Positions 12,901 to 19,908 of a stretch of DNA of 20,217 nt are shown in pieces. The position numbers were made by a program, and so were the translations under genes. Under the pieces are notes generated by a model, which saw nothing but the letters and a program-made list of their open reading frames with translations, was not told the DNA's origin and ran no database searches. The stretch lies in contig JAOXYB010005679.1 in the NCBI GenBank assembly GCA_028565635.1, forward strand, positions 1-20,217, written 5' to 3'. How positions within the stretch are numbered: position 1 is the first letter of the stretch; each line of letters starts with the position of its first letter. Origin of the DNA: Phoronis ovalis (taxonomy: Eukaryota; Phoronida; Phoronidae).

Positions 12901-15900
12901 TTGTTATAAAAGCAATAAGAAGTGTATTAATAGTGTTATTATTGTAGTCTGTAAGTCGAACTTGTGCCAGTGAGGTACGTCGTATAATGAGGCAGCGTAC
13001 TATAAACATCGATCTGGAACCAACAATTGAAGATGCTTGCATGACAGATCTAGCAGAACACTGTTCCAAGAATGAACATACCGAAGAGAAGGGAGGAGTA
13101 AGTTTAAAATCATATTTTATTCTGTGGAAATGATTATTAATAATAATATGGCAATTTAGTGTTGAATGTAATAGTCAATTGTAATGAATTAATATTCAAG
13201 ATGTAAAATCTAAATTAAAATCAAGACCAGAGTGTAAAAAATATGTTTTTGCGATCCTATTTCATTTTCTCTATTACTTACGTTTCTTGTAGGAAATGGA
13301 CTGTCTTGAAGACAACTATGAAAACTTGTCTCAAAATTGCAAGGCAGAAATGGGTAAATTTATTGAAGATGAGGATGAAGACCCACTTCTTGACCGTACA
13401 TTAATGAAGGCTTGTATGCCTATGGTGGAGAGATTCTGTAAGGTAGGCAGAAGATTGTCATTGTTATACGTATCAGAATAAAAACATGTGATGCATCCCT
13501 CAGAAAATTCCTGGGTTTCTAATCTTTAGGGCTATAATTCTAAGGACAAACTTTTACTTTTATTAAGTAAGTCTTCTACTATTAAAAGCAATAAACCATT
13601 GTACAGATCAAATTTATAAACAAGGAAGAAATCAATCAACTGAATTGCAACAGACGTTGAATTTCTCCCTTTCACCCTATGTGAATATCAAAATGTAATA
13701 TAATTAGAATTGTTGGTTTGCATTTGTTGTTCCGTAATTGTCCAAATTAAATAATCAGTGGAACCAGCTGAAATTGTATGAATGTGCTTATTTAGAAGTT
13801 TCATGATTGTGTTGTTGTCAAGCTATAACTATCACAATACAAATGTGTGTTTTGTTTACAGAATGAAATGAAAGCCGATTCCGAAACTAGTGATTTAATG
13901 GGTTGTCTTATTGAACATAAACACCATCCGGACATGAATGACAAATGTACCTGTGGCATTGAGCATCACCAGATTGTAAGTTATCTGTATATTCCACAAT
14001 GTAAACAAAAGCTGTGAGGGAATTACTTCATTGTCTTGCTTTATTTACTTCTCATTGTACCAGTTGTTGTTTAATTAACCATCTTTGTTCCTTGTCTGTC
14101 AAATGCTCTCACCTGAACACTTCTGTAATATTGGGGTTTGATATCAGATAGACAGTACATTGTGCATCATTTCTGTCCTAAGTTTTTAAACTATAATTCT
14201 TCGTATTCAACTGTTGGAATTCTCGTGTCCTATTAATGATACGTAAAATTAAGTCATAACCCAACGTAATTTTAGGTGTAATATATTACATAGCTTCCCA
14301 AATGACCTTGCTATGTTTGATACAAATTTCACAAAGCTCAGTGGTAGTGATAGTAATGGAATAGGATATTAAATATTTTTGTAAAAACTATATTTTTGTA
14401 TGTACTTACGGATAAAACATTCCAGAAGATTCTTAAAAATAAAAAAAAACAAGTAAAATACATGATAAACTAAGCATGAATATTTGTCAGAACTAACAGG
14501 ATACCTGTCTTCGACGGGTTATATAATTAGGTAAGTGTTGGATAAAAGTAAAAAATGTAAGATGGTTTGTGTATGCGTAAGGCAAGGATAAAATTTAAAA
14601 ATAATAATAATTACAATGAAAAATCTACAACAGTGAACCACTGTATACAACGTTTCTGGTTTGTTGTCCTCATTTGTTGCCATATGTACTGACAAAAGTC
14701 TGTCGCATTGTTCCCCCCGAGCCTCATTTCATTTTCTGTCAATTTCAACACACACAGCGCTAAACACCTGGTTGTTATTGCCTCGTAAACATTGCCGCGT
14801 ATATTTATTTGTCTCTCCCATGTCATGTGGCATGTCAGTCACTGCATAGTGTCAGTTTAGATGCAACAGCACTACGTAAACGTTGTCCCGCGCATTTATT
14901 TATCCCGTCCCATACCCTGTCACTCCTTTCAATTTTGACCTGGGCACTAGAGAGACTGCAGAATACCTCTATCAACCTGTGGTTTTGGCTATAGGGCCCC
15001 CTAGCTCCACGAAGATGAGTTAAATGCTAAGGGTAATTGGGGGAAACTGTACATAATTAAATGTGTCTAGTACCCACAATCCTAAGCGGGAATAATGGCA
15101 GTATACTCTAAAAGTAGGAAGTTGAATAAAAGGTTTAAGTGGAGCGGAATTAGCAAGAAAATGTAAGTCATTAGCCCAGGGACACAATAAACAATACAAC
15201 TAATGCATATGCAAATCTCCAAAACACTGCTCACGGATGTAGCCAGTCCATACATATCAAGTTTTGAAACTTCCTTTTATTTATATAGATAATTATACCT
15301 ATTCCATAAAGTTCACCACAATTGTACGATGTTGTGATTTTCATGAAATTTGATAGTTTTCAAAAATAACGAAGTTGTTTTTGAAACCCTGAAACATTTT
15401 ACCTGTTATTATGTTGGATTACTTCTAAATGTGCTAATAACTGAATCTTTCAGTATTGCTTTGCCAGCATTCATTCAATTACTGAAGACTGTATATGTTC
15501 TTTGCAGATAACAGCCAAAAACTTTACATTTAGTACAAAATTCAAGCAAGCTTGCAAAGATTCTGCTAGAAAATGGTGCCATGACAAAAGTAAAAAGTGA
15601 GTGTAAAATTAATCCAACATCACTTGAATTGTTTGCTGGTAACAGCCAAAGGCTTTGCATCCAGTGAAAAAAAATCAAGCTAAGAAATTGTGCTGTGTCA
15701 AAAAAATAAACGTCTGAATCTATCCAATACCTGTTGACTGTTATTAGTTTTTCTATTGGATTTCTAGACTTAATAAGCAATTTATAAATTAAGAGTCTTG
15801 AGATCCTAAACAATTGGAAGGAAAGTGCCATTGTGATGAAATATTTTGATACGAAACTCAAGACAAGAATATCTTAATTATGCACTTATTATTCATAGCT

Positions 15901-18900
15901 GTGTGCTATGACAAATCAGTGTTCAAAAAGCATTAGTGATAGTCAATAGGCTTTAATGATTCCATGGATTTGTAGCCATCCACTAGTAGAGACAGCAGGA
16001 TGTATCGTTGTTACTCAGATAATGACTTTATTCTTTGAACAGAATGATGGAATGATGGCATTCATGCATGATACACAAAACACTCAACACTGATTGGTTA
16101 ATTTAAAGGTCAATATTTCATATTTCATTCGTATGTTGGGGATGTATGTATGATTGTAACACAGAAGTGATAGCACATTCTTTAGAAGTTGGCATAACAA
16201 TTTAATACCTCTAAGATATTAAACACAGAAAACTGAGTCATTTAAGTTTTATTGTTGAGGACATATAAGTATATGACAAATGTTTGCATATTTCATGAAT
16301 TGTCCAACTGTGATGAGGCTCCCACAAAAGGAATTCACACTTATTAACGACAGAATCAGGAACATACTTATGAAGCGTTGTTATATGATTCTCTACCAAA
16401 GGATTGTTGAATATCTTTCACATCGCTAGAGAAGTTGAAGAATAATTTTTAAATACATGTTAAAATATTGTGTTTCACTTACAGTCAACTATACATTCAT
16501 GTTATAACTCATGAAATAACTGAATATAAGTAGCAAAATACATGCTGATTTTTGGCATGTGCAGTTTGCATGGTTTTTACAGAGTGAAATGGGCATCTAA
16601 TCTTCCTGTGTGTATGTGTGTCGGTGTTGCCATTGTTGTCATCCGTAACACTGTCTTTGTCTTGCGATAACAGCTTCAGTTTTGCCCAGTTAGCTTCACA
16701 TTTAGCACGATAAATACAGTACAGGTCAAAGTGCAGGTCGATTATAATTTTGACCTTGATTACTTGCAATGTGGCCAACTAGTGGGCATGACCTTTACAT
16801 GATGGACCTTGCAGTCCTTTACAAAGTATCAGTATAGATGTAGATGTCACTTTGCGCCAGTTGCAGGAAATATGAAGAGGTGGTGACATTGGCCTTGAAA
16901 AGTGGGTCAAACACCAATCTGAATCTTTGACATTTTTCATTGTGCGTAACACTTTCTATGTCTTGCAGTAACTGCTTCAGTTTTTATCTGAGCAGCCTCG
17001 TATTTGATACAAGGAAAATACAAGTCAGAGTATAGGTCTGGTAATTTTTTTACCCGAATTACTTCCAAGATGACTAGTTGGTGACCATATTTTGTTCCCG
17101 AGAGGGCATGTTACATTGCAGGCATACCCGAAAAACAAAGCGTTGACTAGATGATTCGAAGGTTATAGAAAGTTGGCAGCCTATTCAAGGAGACTGACGA
17201 ATAGCACCCCCTGGTGTAATCAGGACAGTATTCGGGTCACAGATACTGGCTAATATGCAACTAGAGTCACTTGCACAGGTCCGTGACTCCCCTATAGGGA
17301 TAGATACTTTTTAGTAAAACTGCGTGCGGTAATTAAATCAAATATATGTTTTTGGGATGAACAAAATGTGTGGAGTCAGTCAGGGACATATAGTTCGACT
17401 GACGCGTTTCAGATTTTACTCCTTCAACAGAGTCTAATATATGTCCAATAAGGACCACGCAATATTTAAAGTACGGTAACTTTTTACTGAGATATGAGAA
17501 CAGAGTGGCCAACAAAGTTGGGTCTGTCTCGTAGGAAACAAGGTGTCCGAGAGACTCTGGCTTGTTTCAGTATGTTTATGATCTCTTTATCTATGTGCAC
17601 GCTATGAAGATGCACAAAAACGCTTTTGAATTCTCAAAAAATCAAAGACAAACCTCGGAAGTTTTGCCGCGTGCAGCCTGCTGTCTGTAAGACAAAATAC
17701 TTAGGCCATAGGTTGGTGGGCGTAATAGGCTAGCCACTAAGTGACCTTGAGAAGTGGGTCAAATCCTAATCCGAATCTTTGATAATTTTTTTGCGTTACA
17801 CTTTTTCTGTTTTGCAATAATTGCTTCAGTTTTTATCTGATCTGCAAAGGTAAGTGCAGGTTAAAAAAGTGCAAGTCAGATGTAATTGTGGCACTGACAA
17901 TATATCTGCATCAGTAAACAATAAACAGCCAGATCAGTTAAAGATCATCTTTAAACCACAGGAAGCTGACAGTTTATATATTTAATTTACATGGCTGAGA
18001 GCAGATCATGTCCTGTTGCTTTTGTCACCCTGTGCACTACACACTACATGACTGTTTACTTGTGTGTCCTATAAAATGTAACTAATGCCATATTCCAATC
18101 CAGTGATAAACATCGACAGCACTGACAACTGTGATAACAATGTTGCCACAACTCAATGACAACTGGATTGTGATCAGTTAGAATTACATGTACATGTTTA
18201 GTTGGGAGTCCATTTGATTGACTTGGTATACATATATTTAATCATTATCATGAAACTGTATTACAAAAAAAATTATTTTTTTTCCAGAGCTGAAGTTGTT
18301 TACTGTCTTAGCGAGCATGTTTTTAATGATACTATTCTGGATGTCAAAGAACCCAGGATACCAGCTATCTGTAGGAAACAGCTTAGATATGAACTTTTAA
18401 CACAGGTTTGTTCTAACTGTCTACAAACTACCTTGTAACTCTCAACATGTAATAAGGCCCATCTGTAGGACTATTTGACATGAAAGTTTTTCTCAACATC
18501 TGCTCAGCCTACAACTTGTATAGAGCACCTATATATTGCCTTTTCCCAATGTCTTCCTTTACTTATTTTTAGGATGTTGTTTTGTTTGCAAAAACAACAT
18601 CCAATGTCAGAGTGTTCACAACAAATAACAAGTAAGTAACAAGTATCAATACGTCCGGACCAGTTTACAGGCAGATTGCCCCAGTTTTTGCGTCTTGCCC
18701 TCGTTCTCAGGTTAAAGTTGGCTTATTGCCACTCGCCTTGTACATGACAGTTAGTATCACTGGCACCACCTATTGGGAATACCACAAACTAACAAAGCAA
18801 CAGCATTTTATTTACCATTTAGTAAAATACTTCTTTCTTTTACAAATACGTAGATACTCTTTTTCCTCTTTTCCTCAAAGGAAAATCCTAATATCACCTA

Positions 18901-19908
18901 AACTTTATGTCGGGAATGAATAACTAGGTAAGTGGCGGACTTTAGTTAGTCAGTGAAAAGAAAATAAAGTCAAAATAAGGCTTTTATTTGAAGATTTCAT
19001 TACAAGTAAAAATAGCGTCTAGTGAGAGGAAGAAAGATTCACATGTATCTTGCTCTGATCCAACGTGCATAAACAACGGGAGAGAAGATTTACATTTGTC
19101 ATTTCATAAATAACCTGTTGATAAAGAATTAAGAGAACAATGGATTAGTAAAATTACATAGGATCCTGGGTCAAATTCGGTGGAAGACGAATATTGTTGA
19201 CAATTATGCAGTTTGACTGAGTCATGTGATAATCAGTAGTATTATAATTATACTTTATTATTATAATTGCATAATTTTATCATAATACTTTATTAGTATT
19301 GTATAATTTTATAAAATATGTAATTTCATTCATACTAATAATTAATAGCGTGATCATGTGGGGTCAAGATGATGGCTCCACCAAGTTACTGTGAATATAT
19401 AGTCCAATGCTGTATTTGTAAAATATTACATAGTTACATTAATCCAATTTTAATTACAAATGTCAATTGCCAAATCTTTATCAATTAAACATATTATATA
19501 TAATTAGACAGTAGTTATTTCACTGTTTGTTTTTATCCTCAAGAATTTCACCCTATTTCAAGACAAAATACAAGATAGTTCAATGCAGTTCAATATATCA
19601 TCATATGTCCAATGCTGCATCTGGTAAGAGAATATTTGTCTCTTGATTTTAATCGATCTCTATTAAATGGCATCCTCCAGGGATATTCATTCACTCGCTC
19701 TAAAAACAACATCCCTATCACAATAGGTGATCTTGTAAATTTGATTATTTTTGGTGTACATGATTTATATTGTGATATTTATACTAACCATTATAATTAC
19801 TTCTTTCAGAGTGAGGCTATTGAATTGGACCCAGTATTAAAAAGATTTTGCAGCAATGACATAAAGAAGTACTGTACCAATCCTAATGGAGTCTCAGACA
19901 ATGGAAAG
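900..19908 (+). CDS. GLG1: GLG1 (Golgi apparatus protein 1 / cysteine-rich FGF receptor), internal part of a multi-exon gene
   Basis: Spliced CDS of about 703 codons (exon 9a form) or 701 (exon 9b form): join of 900-932, 3031-3123, 4214-4429, 5056-5292, 5715-5907, 7402-7640, 8253-8374, 8585-8686, then 10132-10285 or 10996-11143, then 12948-13097, 13293-13442, 13862-13975, 15508-15596, 18288-18405, 19810-19908. All junctions are GT/AG and all phases agree. The product is a chain of GLG1 cysteine-rich repeats: C-x7-C pairs, then an S/xCL motif, and usually 24 residues (26 at the exon 6/7 junction) to the next cysteine pair. It follows vertebrate GLG1 in order, for example LLW.YK.NLT, FSDY, RLLELQYF.(S/A)RD and NDT. 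Known for the family: a Golgi type I membrane glycoprotein that binds FGFs, carries E-selectin ligand activity in mammals and affects TGF-beta maturation. Potential N-glycosylation sites include NLT, NVT, NFT and NDT. The N-terminal signal region and C-terminal transmembrane region are outside the window. The family assignment is firm; function in this animal is inferred. Confidence 0.95.
933..3030. other. Intron 1, about 2.1 kb
   Basis: Non-coding. The left part has nothing recognised. About 1456-1880 is somewhat less AT-rich and could be an old insertion, but no termini are visible. From about 1975 to 2790 it carries tandem-like copies of the interspersed repeat listed separately. Confidence 0.75.
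1975..2790. repeat. Interspersed repeat family, first locus (about 2.5 units)
   Basis: Recurring phrases appear in the same order: a taggtgggtggag-like opening, ccttgaaaagtggg, ctttgacattttt, then ataactgcttcagtttt and tctgatc, then repeated agtacaggtc, then aattttgac and aagatggctgactg. Units begin near 1975 and 2348, with a partial one near 2625. The same phrases recur at 16655-17180 and 17690-17890 in intron 13. The family is unidentified; no long reading frame or terminal repeat is visible. Confidence 0.8.
3031..3123 (+). CDS. GLG1: GLG1 exon 2: repeat segment with LLWQYKRNLT motif
   Basis: 31 codons, phase 0 to 0, between a tgttttatag acceptor and a cag/gtaggc donor. The peptide starts LLWQYKRNLTLDDRFEYAAW and continues to EVCKTTLAEEQ. 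It keeps the family pattern in which a hydrophobic/aromatic stretch leads to the cysteine of the next C-x(n)-C pair. NLT is a potential N-glycosylation site shared with vertebrate GLG1. Confidence 0.93.
3124..4213. other. Intron 2
   Basis: AT-rich non-coding sequence of about 1.1 kb. Two overlapping minus-strand open frames around 3472-3779 show no family features and are taken as chance. No repeat is recognised. Confidence 0.75.
4214..4429 (+). CDS. GLG1: GLG1 exon 3: cysteine-rich repeat
   Basis: 72 codons, phase 0 to 0, acceptor tcttttgcag and donor cat/gtgagt. It contains TVSCLIESKMNVTDSNCNQF, then AAIVFSDYHFVYGFLDSC and DSDINKLQC. The SCL..., FSDY and C-x7-C elements line up one-to-one with vertebrate GLG1 (SCLVDH..., IIFSDYRLICGFMDDC). 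The frame is open about 46 codons upstream of the acceptor, but that stretch has no GLG1 character and is intron. Confidence 0.95.
4430..5055. other. Intron 3
   Basis: Very AT-rich non-coding sequence of about 630 bases, with only short chance open frames. Confidence 0.75.
5056..5292 (+). CDS. GLG1: GLG1 exon 4: cysteine-rich repeat
   Basis: 79 codons, phase 0 to 0, acceptor caattctttag and donor gag/gtaagt. It includes GLVIECLEKHIEKIDEKC, then DDFHQDRPLYFACLDDRDKYC and a closing KVFKCLYKNKF. The DDFH.DR.LYFAC.DDR..(F/Y)C block is very close to vertebrate GLG1. The final TE joins a cysteine at the start of exon 5, giving the usual 24-residue gap to the next cysteine. Confidence 0.96.
5293..5714. 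other. Intron 4
   Basis: AT-rich non-coding sequence of about 420 bases; nothing beyond the splice sites is seen. Confidence 0.75.
5715..5907 (+). CDS. GLG1: GLG1 exon 5: cysteine-rich repeat
   Basis: 64 codons plus one base (g), so it leaves in phase 1. Acceptor taacatttacag, donor g/gtaatg. The peptide runs CNEKLVERQRLIQKDYKVSY, then TFMETCHKDIKKAGC and a later ATLLCLENTLR. QKDYKVSY matches the vertebrate AQDYKVSY segment. The split glycine codon is completed by exon 6, which confirms the phase. Confidence 0.95.
5908..7401. other. Intron 5
   Basis: About 1.5 kb without exons. The part near 6590-6680 shares a few words (aataaccttgaaagatggatcaa) with the interspersed repeat, possibly a worn fragment. 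Otherwise nothing is recognised. Confidence 0.7.
7402..7640 (+). CDS. GLG1: GLG1 exon 6: cysteine-rich repeat
   Basis: Enters in phase 1 (two bases complete a Gly codon) and ends in phase 0 after 79 further codons. Acceptor tctattgcag, donor gca/gtatgt. The peptide contains QECMSEMKAWRQSLMNDYQ, ITPEIVDGCGKEIQKHC and GREGKTLHCLMDLAR, ending in NCRGA. GKTLHCLM and the C-x7-C pair correspond closely to the vertebrate repeat (GRTLHCLM). Confidence 0.95.
7641..8252. other. Intron 6
   Basis: About 610 bases of non-coding sequence, including the low-complexity aaatgaaaagta-type run at 7691-7748. Confidence 0.75.
7691..7748. repeat. Low-complexity aaatgaaaagta-type tandem run
   Basis: Imperfect tandem copies of an A-rich word of about 11-14 bases (aaatgaaaagt with variants). 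A simple repeat within intron 6. Confidence 0.75.
8253..8374 (+). CDS. GLG1: GLG1 exon 7: repeat segment with ADPGSDF
   Basis: 40 codons plus two bases, leaving in phase 2. Acceptor tttttcag, donor ga/gtaagt. The peptide is LGELIAEADPGSDFSIDPLI followed by VSHCKSFVEVKCKGVKSGTG. The gap from the last cysteine of exon 6 to HC here is 26 residues, the same longer gap seen at this point in vertebrate GLG1 (with TDPGADYRID). This strongly supports the junction. Confidence 0.95.
8585..8686 (+). CDS. GLG1: GLG1 exon 8: LLELQYF motif, constitutive exon upstream of the alternative pair
   Basis: One base completes a Glu codon, then 33 codons plus two bases (phase 2 exit at tac ag/gtttgt). Acceptor tttctttcag. 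The peptide VLACLMDHIDDNDMDEDC then AERLLELQYFLARDY is close to vertebrate SCLMEH...EDC..RLLELQYFISRD. The last two bases (ag) need a g from the next exon to make Arg, and both downstream candidates 9a and 9b supply it. The frame also stays open into the intron to a stop at 9036-9038. Confidence 0.95.
8687..10131. other. Intron 8, upstream of alternative exon 9a
   Basis: About 1.45 kb. The exon 8 frame continues open to a TAA at 9036-9038, with an AATAAA at 9101-9106 just after. Past that point the sequence is AT-rich with no recognised element. Small open frames on both strands at 9581-9966 have no family features. Confidence 0.7.
9101..9106 (+). promoter_or_regulatory. Possible intronic polyadenylation signal (AATAAA)
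   Basis: A canonical AATAAA lies about 63 bases after the stop that ends the read-through frame of exon 8. This hexamer is common by chance in AT-rich DNA, so it is only suggestive of a truncated, intron-terminated transcript. Confidence 0.3.
10132..10285 (+). CDS. GLG1: GLG1 exon 9a: one of two apparent mutually exclusive exons
   Basis: One base completes Arg, then 51 codons; exit in phase 0. Acceptor catgcctctgcag, donor aag/gtatgt. The peptide contains LDRKLFKACRADAIEVNC and later GPLFLSCLRNAIKHPKEK. Joined to exon 8 it gives exactly 24 residues between cysteines. It matches the vertebrate segment starting LDPVLYRKC and ending in FSCLYRH. The cysteine pair here has eight residues between, one more than the usual seven, and the loop before LFLSC is longer than in 9b. 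It cannot be joined to exon 9b at the main acceptor of 9b without a stop. Confidence 0.92.
10286..10995. other. Intron between alternative exons 9a and 9b
   Basis: About 710 bases. It contains an 88-codon open frame (10382-10648) without GLG1 cysteine spacing, and several good-looking acceptor sequences (ends near 10739 and 10798) that no suitable donor follows. A second in-frame acceptor for exon 9b lies at 10954. Confidence 0.7.
10996..11143 (+). CDS. GLG1: GLG1 exon 9b: alternative version of exon 9a
   Basis: Starts with the same split codon as 9a (one base completing Arg), then 49 codons; exit in phase 0. Acceptor gctttcttataacag, donor gaa/gtaaat. The peptide contains LNSQLYRKCRHIAESAC and GGFILSCIYRYLRHLPSKQ. 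From exon 8 it again gives 24 residues to the cysteine, and its C-x7-C pair and SCIYR match vertebrate GLG1 better than 9a does. After exon 9a the frame would be wrong and stops at an in-frame tag after nine codons. An upstream alternative acceptor at 10954 (gaag after a T run) would be in frame with 9a but gives a non-standard cysteine spacing. Confidence 0.88.
11144..12947. other. Intron between exon 9b and exon 10
   Basis: About 1.8 kb without a further exon copy that I can recognise. The main feature is the inverted repeat at 12694-12799 near its 3' end. Minus-strand open frames at 11159-11778 and 12240-12431 have no family features. Confidence 0.7.
12694..12799. repeat. Long imperfect inverted repeat (RNA hairpin candidate) upstream of exon 10
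   Basis: Arms at 12694-12717 and 12776-12799 match at 22 of 24 positions; one of the two differences would be a G-U pair in RNA. The loop is 58 bases and contains a small TGACA/TGTCA stem. Outside the arms, tcttatct (about 12667-12674) pairs with agataaga (about 12800-12807) after a roughly 20-base bulge on the left. The structure ends about 150 bases before exon 10. It could be a small inverted-repeat transposon remnant or a splicing structure. Confidence 0.8.
12948..13097 (+). CDS. GLG1: GLG1 exon 10: first constitutive exon after the alternative pair
   Basis: 50 codons, phase 0 to 0, acceptor attattgtag, donor gga/gtaagt. The peptide begins SVSRTCASEVRRIMRQRTIN and continues through LEPTIEDACMTDLAEHC. 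This aligns with the vertebrate stretch LSREC.AEV.RIL.QRA....LDPAL.D.C. In vertebrates that stretch directly follows the single segment equivalent to 9a or 9b, so only one of those two is expected in a transcript. Confidence 0.95.
13293..13442 (+). CDS. GLG1: GLG1 exon 11: cysteine-rich repeat
   Basis: 50 codons, phase 0 to 0, acceptor tttcttgtag, donor aag/gtaggc. The peptide has EMDCLEDNYENLSQNCKAEM, an acidic stretch EDEDEDPLLD, then LMKACMPMVERFCK. It matches vertebrate ELECLQDHLDDL...C and LLMRACEPIIQNFC. The intron before it is only 195 bases. Confidence 0.95.
13443..13861. other. Intron 11
   Basis: About 420 bases of AT-rich non-coding sequence; nothing beyond the splice sites. Confidence 0.75.
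13862..13975 (+). CDS. GLG1: GLG1 exon 12: cysteine-rich repeat
   Basis: 38 codons, phase 0 to 0, acceptor ttgtttacag, donor att/gtaagt. The peptide contains SDLMGCLIEHKHHPDMNDKC followed by TCGIEHHQI. It corresponds to vertebrate GDLMECLIQNKHQKDMNEKC. An extra cysteine (KCTC) is present that the standard repeat pattern does not need. Confidence 0.95.
13976..15507. other. Intron 12
   Basis: About 1.5 kb non-coding. The left part is AT-rich. About 14690-15010 is a GC-richer patch with a diverged internal duplication, listed separately. No exon is recognised. Confidence 0.7.
14690..15010. repeat. GC-richer patch with a two-copy diverged tandem repeat
   Basis: The sequence following cgtaaac at 14784 (cattg, ccgcg, atttattt, ctcccat) recurs in diverged form from cgtaaac at 14875 (cgttg, cccgcg, atttattt, cgtcccat), a period of about 91 bases. 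The composition contrasts with the AT-rich flanks and suggests inserted sequence. Open frames on both strands here have no recognised family. Confidence 0.6.
15508..15596 (+). CDS. GLG1: GLG1 exon 13: repeat segment, parent of a decayed tandem copy
   Basis: 29 codons plus two bases (phase 2 exit), acceptor gttctttgcag, donor aa/gtgagt. The peptide is ITAKNFTFSTKFKQACKDSA then RKWCHDKSK. The distance from the cysteine of NDKC in exon 12 to QAC is 24 residues, and KNFTFSTKFKQAC parallels vertebrate KDFRFSYKFKMAC. NFT is a potential N-glycosylation site. A degenerate copy of this exon follows within 50 bases. Confidence 0.94.
15629..15730 (+). pseudogene. GLG1: Decayed tandem duplicate of GLG1 exon 13
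   Basis: From 15640 the sequence taacagccaaa, ctttgcat, cagt, tcaagc follows exon 13 (taacagccaaa, ctttacat, tagt, ttcaagc) base for base over long stretches, at an offset of about 131 bases. Similarity continues into the downstream flank (aatccaac at 15611 against tatccaat at 15721), with about 20 bases deleted. The acceptor AG has become TG (tttgctg for tttgcag), the gtgagt donor is lost, and the frame aligned with exon 13 hits taa soon after tca agc. It is a relic, not a usable exon. Confidence 0.8.
16655..17180. repeat. Interspersed repeat family, second locus (left part)
   Basis: Two units (about 16655-16800 and 16870-17180) carry the same ordered phrases as the copies in intron 1: cttgcgataacagcttcag, gtacaggtc, aattttgacc, and then ctttgacatttttcattgtg, taactgcttcagtttttatc, and gacaaagcgttg near the end. 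The second unit stops abruptly near 17180. Confidence 0.8.
17181..17690. mobile_element. Sequence of about 510 bases inserted within a repeat unit; possible transposon remnant
   Basis: In intron 1 the phrase gacaaagcgttg is followed shortly by a gtcataggtgggtggag-like opening. Here the two halves are separated: gacaaagcgttg lies near 17139-17150 and ggccataggttggtgggcg near 17704. The intervening DNA has a different composition, with cgcg words and several GC patches. On the minus strand 17333-17515 is open for 60 codons, including GVKSETRQSN. No terminal repeats or target duplication are clear. It is vaguely like the non-coding end of a Penelope-like element, but that is a weak guess. Confidence 0.5.
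17690..17890. repeat. Interspersed repeat family, second locus (right part)
   Basis: Resumes the repeat with ataggttggtgggcg, tgaccttgagaagtgggtcaa, aatccgaatctttgat, tgcaataattgcttcag and tttttatctgatc, then fades after aagtgcaggt. It appears to be the continuation of the unit that breaks at about 17180. Confidence 0.75.
18288..18405 (+). CDS. GLG1: GLG1 exon 14: cysteine-rich repeat
   Basis: One base completes Lys, then 39 codons; exit in phase 0. Acceptor attttttttccag, donor cag/gtttgt (a weaker donor). The peptide includes AEVVYCLSEHVFNDTILDVK and PAICRKQLRYELLTQ. It follows vertebrate VDVVICLSTTVRNDT and the later KCRRQLR. The NDT glycosylation site is shared. Confidence 0.95.
18406..19809. 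other. Intron 14
   Basis: About 1.4 kb non-coding. It contains the perfect palindrome at 18572-18602, a less AT-rich patch at about 18640-18800, and an AT-only-like stretch at about 19235-19345 with a two-copy tandem of about 33 bases (actttatta words at 19251 and 19284). No exon is recognised. Confidence 0.7.
18572..18602. repeat. Perfect 12-bp palindrome with a 7-base loop
   Basis: GGATGTTGTTTT at 18572-18583 is exactly complementary to AAAACAACATCC at 18591-18602. The right-arm word recurs (aaaaacaacatcc) at 19702-19714, so the left arm and that distant copy also form an inverted pair about 1.14 kb apart. Confidence 0.8.
19810..19908 (+). CDS. GLG1: GLG1 exon 15: last exon in the window
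   Basis: 33 codons, phase 0 to 0, acceptor cttctttcag, donor aag/gtatat. The peptide starts SEAIELDPVLKRFCSNDIKK and ends YCTNPNGVSDNGK. The cysteine gap from exon 14 is 24 residues, and the sequence parallels vertebrate EDIRLEPDLYEACKSDIKNFC. The frame is open upstream to about 19612, but that part lacks GLG1 features and is intron. The gene continues beyond the right edge. Confidence 0.94.

Larger units (their letters stand above)
15597..18287. other. Intron 13, about 2.7 kb
   Basis: The largest intron in the window. It begins with the decayed exon copy. About 15760-16640 is unremarkable AT-rich sequence. From 16655 to 17890 it carries repeat-family copies with a nested insertion, and the rest up to exon 14 is unremarkable. 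Confidence 0.75.

Noticed and set aside
11144-12947. A further copy of exon 9 in the following intron
   Set aside because: Scanning by eye found no segment with an acceptor, the split Arg codon and paired cysteines. A formal alignment could still find a worn relic.
14611-14994. Overlapping small open frames on both strands in the GC-richer patch as a gene
   Set aside because: Open on several frames because of composition. There is no family motif, splice pattern or start context.
15475-15861. 128-codon minus-strand open frame
   Set aside because: It is the antisense of exon 13 and its decayed copy; the repeated GCYLQ/WLLPAN look only reflects that duplication. No splice or family evidence supports it.
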